Below are positions 32,001 through 34,513 of a DNA stretch of 34,513 nt, piece after piece. Numbering within the stretch: the first letter of the stretch is position 1; every line of letters begins with the position of its first letter. The DNA is from Nemertoderma westbladi (lineage: Eukaryota; Xenacoelomorpha; Nemertodermatida; Nemertodermatidae): positions 1-34,513 of the forward strand of contig JAUCBJ010003193.1 of assembly GCA_032718475.1 (NCBI GenBank), written 5' to 3'. Under the pieces are notes generated by a model. It was not told the DNA's origin, did not search any database, and was given only the letters and a program-made list of their open reading frames with translations. A program made the translations under genes and the position numbers.

Positions 32001-32829
32001 AACCGACTCACTTCTGCTTTATTAATGAACTGAGGCCCCTAAACTGTACTTCACTGCGTTACATAAAGGGAATATCTCAACAATTAATAATAATATCTAA
32101 CAATTCACTAAAGGGAATGAATATCCGTAGGCCGTCATAAAAACGGAGTCTCAACCATCATAATTAAGGGGACTTAGAACGCAATCGAGAGCTGGTCATT
32201 ATATCCCCTTCAAGATAAATGATAAATGGCTGAGTTTTTTCTCAGTAATTTAGCTGGTCCTCATTGTTAAAGTTTAGAGAAGTATTTTATTACAACAACA
32301 ACAACCCATTGATTTACACGTGTGTTTGTTCAGGTGCTGACTGGTACGAACGTGAGATCTGGGATATGTTTGGCGTGTATTTTCGGGACCATCACGACCT
32401 TCGACGACTTCTTACTGATTATGGATTCGAGGGACATCCAATGAGGAAGGACTTTCCTTTATCTGGATATGTTGAGGTGAGTTGATGTACACAACACACC
32501 CCATCGGTCACAGTAAGGGGCAATCCGCCAAATTCATAAAGCCGTCCAAAATCATTCAGTCAGCCATAGAAGTTTGGCGATATACTCAAGATTATTGTTG
32601 TTATGTAAGACAATTGAATTCCATATGATTACTGATTCTCCATTAGGTTCGATTCGACGAAGAGGAACGTAGAATTGTGGTGGAACCGGTGGAACTTACT
32701 CAAGAGTACAGAAAGTTTGACCTCGAGGCCCCATGGGAACCGTTCCCTAAGTTTCGACCTCCGCCAACACAAGAATCTCTCCCAGAACCAGACGACCTGC
32801 TCATAGAAGACTCAAAGAAATCAACGTAA
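7977..32829 (+). CDS. NDUFS3: NADH:ubiquinone oxidoreductase iron-sulfur protein 3 (complex I 30 kDa subunit), 7 exons
   Basis: Nuclear gene for a core matrix-arm subunit of mitochondrial complex I, which helps form the quinone-reducing module. Splicing 7977-8001, 11432-11581, 12037-12150, 12636-12772, 12956-13058, 32334-32476 and 32647-32829 gives 284 residues in one uninterrupted frame; human NDUFS3 is 264. Residues 1-55 are rich in Arg and Ser with few acids, as expected for a mitochondrial targeting peptide. The family core includes [23 protein letters not shown] and the complex I 30 kDa signature [16 protein letters not shown], then [18 protein letters not shown]. The C-terminus has [13 protein letters not shown] and a Pro-rich tail. 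Every intron is GT-AG with compatible phases. Intron 5 (13059-32333) is about 19.3 kb and full of transposons. The short first exon is the least certain part; its start was chosen because ATG gives the right phase and a basic leader. Confidence 0.95.
8071..8258. repeat. Two-unit tandem duplication, ACCGGT-rich, in intron 1
   Basis: Unit 1 (8071-8158, 88 bp) and unit 2 (8159-8258, 100 bp) are otherwise nearly identical. The 12-bp difference is two extra 6-bp CCGGTA steps in unit 2. Each unit carries the imperfect palindrome CCGGCAGACCGGTACCGGTC. Confidence 0.85.
8748..9475 (+). pseudogene. CR1/Rex-like RT C-terminal remnant
   Basis: It encodes the RT thumb and C-terminal region of a CR1/Jockey-superfamily [46 protein letters not shown], then after a frameshift near 9290 [16 protein letters not shown]. 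The catalytic palm is missing or decayed. The sequence ends with an AT-rich tail containing TTTTGATTTGATTTTGAT at about 9500-9520, which looks like a LINE 3' end. A possible FADD box lies upstream at about 8445-8465, but it is too far away and too isolated to include. It sits in NDUFS3 intron 1 in the sense orientation. Confidence 0.85.
9521..9866. other. No gene seen; short (ATTAC)n tract
   Basis: AT-rich intron 1 sequence. An ATTAC pentamer run lies at about 9773-9795. No other feature is supported. Confidence 0.5.
9869..10887. mobile_element. 1,019-bp TA-flanked MITE with internal copies of its TIR core
   Basis: Perfect 24-bp terminal inverted repeats (9869-9892 and 10864-10887) begin CCGTAATTCGGGGTGAC. 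TA lies on both sides (9867-9868 and 10888-10889), as in Tc1/mariner-type insertions. The 15-mer GGGGTGACTTGATAC, or a near match, recurs inside in both orientations at about 9905, 10272, 10593, 10672 and 10694. No transposase is encoded. It lies in NDUFS3 intron 1. Confidence 0.93.
10729..10775. repeat. 19-bp stem hairpin inside the MITE
   Basis: ACACCACTAGACTAAGCAC (10729-10747) pairs with 10756-10775, with one bulged T and an 8-nt loop. It lies 112 bp inside the right end of the MITE. Confidence 0.9.
10890..11431. other. Remainder of NDUFS3 intron 1, no feature seen
   Basis: Intron sequence up to the exon 2 acceptor. Two TAGGCCTA palindromes (10950 and 11061) are present and nothing else is supported. 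Confidence 0.5.
11432..11581 (+). CDS. NDUFS3: NDUFS3 coding exon 2 (targeting peptide region)
   Basis: 150 bases, phase 1 to phase 1, with the acceptor TTTATAG and the donor GTGAGTAAC. It encodes a basic, Ser-rich stretch ([23 protein letters not shown]) typical of a mitochondrial leader and the poorly conserved N-terminus. Confidence 0.8.
12037..12150 (+). CDS. NDUFS3: NDUFS3 coding exon 3
   Basis: 114 bases, phase 1 to phase 1, acceptor CGTTTAG and donor GTTAGT. It encodes the family segment [17 protein letters not shown], which corresponds to the YVAECLPKYVQ region of mammalian NDUFS3. Confidence 0.92.
12335..12545 (-). pseudogene. Decayed RTE-like RT palm fragment in NDUFS3 intron 3
   Basis: Read on the - strand, one frame gives SDTRAP, the remnant of the QGDTLAP motif. 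After a frame change comes [10 protein letters not shown] followed by [12 protein letters not shown], which aligns with VDYVLRMSLD and DDGVMITPP in the RT at 934-2190. Stops and frameshifts follow. This is an old relic with no coding potential. Confidence 0.7.
12636..12772 (+). CDS. NDUFS3: NDUFS3 coding exon 4
   Basis: 137 bases from the acceptor TTTCAG to the donor GTGAGT. It encodes [16 protein letters not shown] followed by [20 protein letters not shown], among the most conserved parts of the family. Confidence 0.97.
12956..13058 (+). CDS. NDUFS3: NDUFS3 coding exon 5
   Basis: 103 bases, phase 0 to phase 1, acceptor TTTATAG and donor GTGAGT. It encodes [20 protein letters not shown] and the DSAMSVYRG end that joins ADWYERE in exon 6. 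Confidence 0.96.
13059..14387. other. Start of intron 5; no gene recognised
   Basis: A direct repeat of TCGTTGCGCTCGTCCT occurs at about 13319 and 13629, each preceded by a similar CACAATACT context, so two related units about 310 bp apart are likely. A short open stretch at about 13656-13830 ([15 protein letters not shown]) has no family I recognise. A weak inverted pair (GTCCCGTACGTGA near 13928, TCATGTATGGGAC near 14311) may mark an old MITE. Confidence 0.4.
14419..14503. mobile_element. 85-bp palindromic MITE with 8-bp target duplication
   Basis: GTAAAGTA flanks it on both sides (14411-14418 and 14504-14511). The related sequence at about 15998-16076 lacks the insert and shows the uninterrupted site (GTAAAAAGTACTTTGC). 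The ends are imperfect inverted repeats: AGTGTGATGATCCGAGTGGC on the left pairs at about 19 of 23 positions with the right end. Length and target duplication size resemble a small hAT-like MITE. Confidence 0.75.
14530..15882 (+). pseudogene. CR1/L2-like RT, 5'-truncated with one stop
   Basis: It encodes an RT domain from just inside the fingers to the C-terminus. Visible motifs are [34 protein letters not shown], motif [16 protein letters not shown], motif [14 protein letters not shown], motif C LYADDS (intact catalytic pair), VKYLGATLD and the C-terminal [14 protein letters not shown] single in-frame TGA at 14710-14712 separates the first 60 residues from the 379-codon remainder. CGA to TGA by CpG decay is a plausible origin. 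The endonuclease and ORF1 are absent. It lies in NDUFS3 intron 5, sense orientation. Confidence 0.9.
15998..16080. repeat. Second copy of the repeat flanking the LINE fragment
   Basis: ATTTACATACTTG, AGTACTTTGCAACAAGTATG and TAGTTTTATTCCAA also occur in the same order at 14390-14548, upstream of the RT. CATACTTG and CAAGTATG within the unit can pair. The upstream copy is interrupted by the 85-bp MITE. Confidence 0.75.
16081..17112. other. No gene seen; hairpin and MITE-like fragment
   Basis: A perfect hairpin with 14-bp arms (16349-16362 and 16370-16383) and a 7-nt loop is present. At about 16764-16820 a sequence with CCGAGTGGATTTATTACACG resembles one half of the 85-bp MITE at 14419. Otherwise AT-rich without a supported gene. 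Confidence 0.5.
17113..18008. mobile_element. Foldback (large palindrome) MITE, about 896 bp
   Basis: Two arms of about 400 bp are inverted copies of each other around a spacer of about 63 bp (17512-17574). The outer ends read CACCATGTCCTG and CAGGACATGGTG, with TA on each side. Inner blocks such as TGACTGGGTGAGCCAGAATT, AAGGATTCC and AACATTTTGTTTAT pair across the arms. The arms are diverged and carry indels. The left arm has C7-A-C4 where the right arm has a run of 20 G. No transposase is encoded. Confidence 0.88.
18009..18870. other. No gene recognised
   Basis: AT-rich sequence. An open frame on the - strand (about 18571-18846) has no family resemblance that I trust. GGAATTCCGG motifs recur at about 18310-18335. 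Confidence 0.4.
18871..22763. repeat. 29-bp satellite, about 135 units, with 25-bp variants
   Basis: The main unit is TTAGGAGCCCGCTCAAAGAG followed by CAGGGATAG. Common variants change CAGGG to CACGG, CAAGG or CATGG, or AAAG to AATG. A shorter unit ending CAGAG lacks part of the spacer. Every unit contains the imperfect palindrome GCTCAAAGAGC. Higher-order structure is visible: a six-unit block of 170 bp (five of 29 and one of 25) is repeated, with its short unit at 22051 and again at 22221. No open frame is maintained. Confidence 0.97.
22764..23486. other. No gene seen; poly-G and poly-C tracts
   Basis: A run of 24 G lies at 23037-23060 and a run of 22 C at 23279-23300, both on the + strand. 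The surrounding sequence is AT-rich with no supported gene. Confidence 0.6.
23972..24253. mobile_element. Nested 282-bp MITE with 8-bp target duplication
   Basis: AATATAAG flanks it on both sides (23964-23971 and 24254-24261). The right TIR of the host element holds the uninterrupted site (near 27844-27856, read on the - strand as GCAATATAAGATGGTTAG). The MITE has inverted ends sharing TGAAGAATACCAG and its complement. The 8-bp duplication is the size made by hAT-type transposases. Confidence 0.85.
24311..25225. other. AT-rich interior of the TIR transposon, no gene seen
   Basis: Very AT-rich with several AGCTAGCG repeats near 24990-25060. A splice-acceptor-like TTCTTTCCAG ends at 25225, just before the decayed gene, so an upstream exon may once have existed here. 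Confidence 0.4.
25226..27646 (+). pseudogene. Decayed gene of an uncharacterised transposon-borne family (HEETDTR/TDV, C-terminal Cys cluster)
   Basis: Pieces in different frames line up as one protein of roughly 750-800 residues. In order: IHIEKALWG (25281-25307); after a stop/frameshift near 25318, [52 protein letters not shown] and [12 protein letters not shown] (to 25946); degenerate sequence to 26250; [23 protein letters not shown], the acidic motif [31 protein letters not shown] and [13 protein letters not shown] (to about 27210); after a frameshift, [20 protein letters not shown] and [10 protein letters not shown]; and, after a short insertion near 27470, [11 protein letters not shown] to the TGA at 27644. 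I recall similar unnamed proteins from cnidarian, mollusc and fish annotations. The TDV motif suggests a PIN/FEN-like nuclease fold and the Cys cluster resembles CXC/tesmin domains; both are inference. At least five lesions make this copy dead. Confidence 0.75.
28318..28994. other. Spacer and 3' UTR of the adjacent retroelement
   Basis: The part next to 28994 is AT-rich and is probably the 3' untranslated region of the - strand retroelement. AATAAAATAAAATTTAAC, read on the - strand near 28745-28765, could serve as a polyadenylation signal. The 3' boundary of the element is not clear. No gene is seen at 28319-28730. Confidence 0.4.
28995..31403 (-). CDS. Non-LTR retroelement polyprotein: RT plus CCHC finger and restriction-like endonuclease, 5'-truncated
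   Basis: An uninterrupted frame of 802 codons, strikingly GC- and CpG-rich compared with its AT-rich surroundings. RT palm motifs: [14 protein letters not shown] (Asp220), [11 protein letters not shown] (275-278) and WYADDSGG (305-308, intact). Thumb-region motifs are HRFLGGFLG and RGGLGLRNP. The C-terminal part has a C-x2-C-x7-H-x3-C cluster (C597, C600, H608, C612), then RHNELRD, an acidic RCDVGIRG (Asp663) and ALIDIRS (Asp679), as expected of a PD-(D/E)xK restriction-like endonuclease. This order (RT, CCHC, RLE) is that of R2/HERO/NeSL-type LINEs; the exact clade is not assigned. The first codon of the interval is GTG. The frame stays open upstream to a TAA near 31467 without an ATG, so the N-terminus is truncated. 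It lies antisense in NDUFS3 intron 5. Confidence 0.88.
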   Translation of the reverse strand: MFTRLMLEGKVRNAVRWVTSRESGGVLDPESDIEVGQQRVKVLDVLRNKHPAAAPPNRESLIQCGEPPLKVDVDVTAAHIEEVARRLHGGGGPAGCDSTRWQDYLLRYGAHSERLRDTVAAITRTLANVVVPWESVRALMSGRLIALDKCPGVRPIGIGECLRRIMARAMAAITGDDVTITCGAEQLSAGTSAGVEAAIHSMSSLFEDNSDSGWGVLLVDAANAFNSLNRVAALWNARCLWPRCSTFLFNSYRGHSILVMKGTDAIIFSAEGVTQGDPLAMLLYAIGALPLIRSLRSPTVRESWYADDSGGAGELPDLLRWFEELLKLGPAFGYFPETSKCYLVVDPEYEDEARRVFSGHQIKIVTGHRFLGGFLGSSGERRQYVRAKVAAWVEATDALATMAESQPQAAFSAMVCSLQREWAYLQRVTVDCEEEYAVLETAIAQRFLPAVIGGTITPAERKLFSLSPQRGGLGLRNPVAEAKPSYLVSLHGTRFLSGAMAGTEEFDLPAHRDCLAKARKVDRDDRKLTEISEFEEALGAMTERRCRTIRRAAEYKTGSWISSIPRADLQYDLSPREFRDAIAVRYGSPLLGVHSRCDGCGAAFDLNHGLNCKKGGLVIQRHNELRDTVGDLAALAFGPRNVMLEPVVREQLEEGDGTGLRCDVGIRGAFNVQTQALIDIRSTNLDAESYVNRAPMTVLEAAEDEKKRLYAAAVAARRGDFSPFVASCDGVLAPQANRLLRVIATRLHASWGKPYATVMGWVRTRILFAIVRGTSHCLRGSRMRWRSGLGLEDGAGLPSMAD
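31404..32333. other. End of intron 5, no gene seen
   Basis: The first ~30 bases continue the retroelement frame without a start codon. After that the sequence is AT-rich up to the exon 6 acceptor. Nothing else is supported. Confidence 0.5.
32334..32476 (+). CDS. NDUFS3: NDUFS3 coding exon 6 (complex I 30 kDa signature)
   Basis: 143 bases from the acceptor TTGTTCAG to the donor GTGAGT. It encodes the signature [20 protein letters not shown], which fits the published pattern E-R-E-x2-[DE]-aromatic/aliphatic pair-x6-[HK]. It lies 19.3 kb from exon 5. Confidence 0.97.
32647..32829 (+). CDS. NDUFS3: NDUFS3 coding exon 7 with stop
   Basis: 183 bases including TAA at 32827-32829, acceptor CATTAG. 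It encodes [20 protein letters not shown] and [16 protein letters not shown] with a Pro- and acid-rich tail. No canonical AATAAA was seen in the next 200 bases, so the polyadenylation site is not assigned. Confidence 0.96.
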   Translation, partial: VRFDEEERRIVVEPVELTQEYRKFDLEAPWEPFPKFRPPPTQESLPEPDDLLIEDSKKST

Positions 32830-33064
32830 CCTTAGTTAGACCAAATTGTTGAGTTTGTAGGTCGTTGTGGAATTTTTTACTGTATTTTATTAGTTTACAT
32901 TTAATAACAATAATAATTAGTTTAACAAATATCACGGATCTGGTAATAATGCTCAGTAGCTCCATAGTTCCATTAAAATACCAAAAAACATGAAACAATT
33001 ATTTCTAAACAAAAGATAGAAGTCAACCCTATAGATCGTCTCGGCTCGTTAGTTTTTATTCAAG
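32830..33064 (+). other. Probable NDUFS3 3' UTR and flank
   Basis: AT-rich sequence directly after the NDUFS3 stop. It contains AATAAC and AATAAT but no AATAAA, so the cleavage site is not determined. Confidence 0.35.
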
Positions 33065-33682
33065 ATGAAGGGGACTATTGTGGGGGGGGGGGATTATTGG
33101 GGGGGGGGGGGAACTATTGGGGGGAGGGGGGACTATTGGGGGGGGGGGGGAACTATTGGGGGGAGGGGGGACTATTGGGGGGAGGGGGGACTATTGGGGG
33201 GAGGGGGGCACTATTGGGGGGATTATTGGTGGGAGGGAGGACTATTGGGGGAGGGGGATTATTGGGGGGAGGGTGGACTATTGTGGGAGGGGGATTATTG
33301 GGGGGGGGGGGGACTATTGGGGGGAGGGCGGCACTATTGGGGGAGGGGGGATTTATTGGGGGGAGGGGGGACTATTGGGGGAGAGAGATTATTGGGGGAA
33401 GGGGGACTATTGTGGGGATTATTGGGGGGAGGGAGATTATTGGGGGAGGGAGGATTATTGGGGGAGGGGGGGGGGCTATTGGGGGGAGGGGATTATTGGG
33501 GGGATGGGGGGACTATTAGGGGGAGGGGGATTATTGGGGGAGGGGGGATTATTGTGGGAGGGGCAGCACTATTAGTGTGGGGGAGGGGGGAGTTGTGATT
33601 ATTGGGGAAGGGGGAGGGGGGACTATTGGGGGAGGGGCAGCACTATTAGTGTTGAGGAGGGGGGGGGGGGGGCGACTATCGA
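33065..33682 (+). repeat. G-rich minisatellite with unit near GGGGGACTATTGGGGGGAGG
   Basis: A degenerate tandem array of ACTATTGGGGG or ATTATTGGGGG units, 14-20 bp long, separated by G runs of 4-13. The + strand is almost free of C. Dense G runs with short spacers fit G-quadruplex formation. It starts about 235 bp after the NDUFS3 stop, so it could be transcribed. The Gly-rich open frames here are repeat artefacts. Confidence 0.93.
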
Positions 33683-34197
33683 TTGTTTAAGGTTATTTAT
33701 GGATTGACGAGTCATGATCATAGTGCATGCTGGGGAGGTCCCTCGCAACAAAACCGTCCATACACAAACACAACCAGGTCCGATAATAAACATTCCATCA
33801 ATATTAAGTGCAAGAAGTAGTGTGTACGAACCATAAACACGTGAGAGAAATAAGGACATCCAATTCTTGATCTGTCCAAAAGTATGCCTGGTCTACGGGA
33901 GTGTCAAGATCTGGAGTTTCGAACAGGGAGCAGGGAGCACAATCACATCCTGTTGGATCAGGGGGTGTATAATATCAATAACCGGATGTTGGTACGGATT
34001 TCGTACTCTTGTAAATCGGTAAAAACACGCCGAAATTATGTAAACGAAATTGAATATCAATCCCCCTGTTGCTAGGTTGGTTGCTAGGTCAATGTTCTAA
34101 CAAAATCATTGGTGACTCTTCGCCAGTTAGTAGCTACCGAGTCAATGATAAACTGCCGCAAAGGAAAATGTAAAAATGTATGGAGCCACTAAACTAC
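33683..34197. other. No gene seen
   Basis: No coding or RNA gene is supported. A GTTGCTAGGTTGGTTGCTAG motif near 34067 recalls the subrepeat of the 4.8-kb TIR element but is too short to assign. Confidence 0.4.
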
Positions 34198-34455
34198 TAG
34201 GATCAGCATGCTGCATTGCAGCTGTATTTTTAAGAATGCTGTGCCGGCTTGTCGACAAAATTGCGCCGCCACAACTCCCTATCACCCATGACATTTGCTA
34301 GATTATCCGCATCTTCAAGGCCAGTAGTCCTTTAAGATGCGTCTCAAGAAGTCATGGGCTGTCACCATGCTTATTCACTCCATGAGGCTGCCAAAGTACA
34401 AGATAATGCACTGGCTGGTCCTCACGGCGAAAGCAATGTCCTGCAAGACTGCTAA
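34198..34455 (-). pseudogene. RTE-like LINE 3' end (copy 3), cut by rearrangement
   Basis: Nearly identical to 934-1190 of copy 1 and in the same orientation, starting with the same TAGGATC boundary. It holds the 3' UTR and the last ~80 codons of the RT, with small indels that break the frame. Similarity to copy 1 ends near 34445, shortly before the G-rich end of the window. Confidence 0.85.
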
Positions 34456-34485
34456 GGAGGCGTTCATAAAGTATGTCACGCACCA

Positions 34486-34508
34486 GGGGGGGGGGGAGGG
34501 GGGGGGGG
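34486..34508 (+). repeat. G11-A-G11 tract
   Basis: Two runs of 11 G separated by one A at the end of the window. Confidence 0.95.
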
Positions 34509-34513
34509 TTAGA

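Noticed and set aside
33065-33598. Long Gly-rich open frames in three phases
   Set aside because: They are a by-product of the G-rich tandem repeat, with no start context, no splicing and no conservation signal.

Overview
This is a eukaryotic, animal nuclear window. The evidence is a spliced host gene with GT-AG introns, many non-LTR retrotransposon fragments, terminal-inverted-repeat (TIR) transposons, MITE-like elements and long minisatellites. There are no operons, Shine-Dalgarno sites or bacterial genes. The element mix suggests an invertebrate, probably aquatic, but I cannot name the species. All family assignments come from reading motifs; no database search was run.

One host gene spans most of the window on the + strand: NDUFS3, the 30 kDa iron-sulfur protein 3 subunit of mitochondrial complex I. 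I can place seven coding exons (7977-8001, 11432-11581, 12037-12150, 12636-12772, 12956-13058, 32334-32476, 32647-32829). Their phases all agree and they encode 284 residues. Intron 5 is about 19.3 kb and is filled almost entirely with mobile and repetitive DNA.

Layout. 1-933: MITE-like element. 934-2190: an RTE-like reverse transcriptase (RT) on the - strand, abutting a 22-bp minisatellite (2182-3711). 3.7-7.9 kb: AT-rich DNA with a second RT fragment, a 2.1-kb-spaced inverted repeat, a SINE-like tRNA head and an 11-bp minisatellite. 8.0-13.06 kb: NDUFS3 exons 1-5, with a CR1-like RT remnant, a 1,019-bp TA-flanked MITE and a decayed RT piece in the introns. 13.06-32.33 kb (intron 5): a CR1/L2-like RT fragment (14.5-15.9 kb), a foldback element (17.1-18.0 kb), a 3.9-kb satellite of 29-bp units (18.87-22.76 kb), a 4.8-kb TIR transposon carrying a decayed, poorly characterised gene (23.49-28.32 kb), and a GC-rich RT with a restriction-like endonuclease (28.99-31.4 kb). 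32.33-32.83 kb: the last two NDUFS3 exons. 33.06-33.68 kb: a G-rich minisatellite. 34.20 kb to the end: a third copy of the first RT family.

The most notable object is the 4.8-kb element. It has roughly 500-bp subrepeat-bearing TIRs, a probable TA target duplication, and a broken gene with HEETDTR and TDV motifs and a C-terminal cysteine cluster. Its left TIR contains a nested 282-bp MITE with an 8-bp target duplication, and the empty site is preserved in the right TIR.
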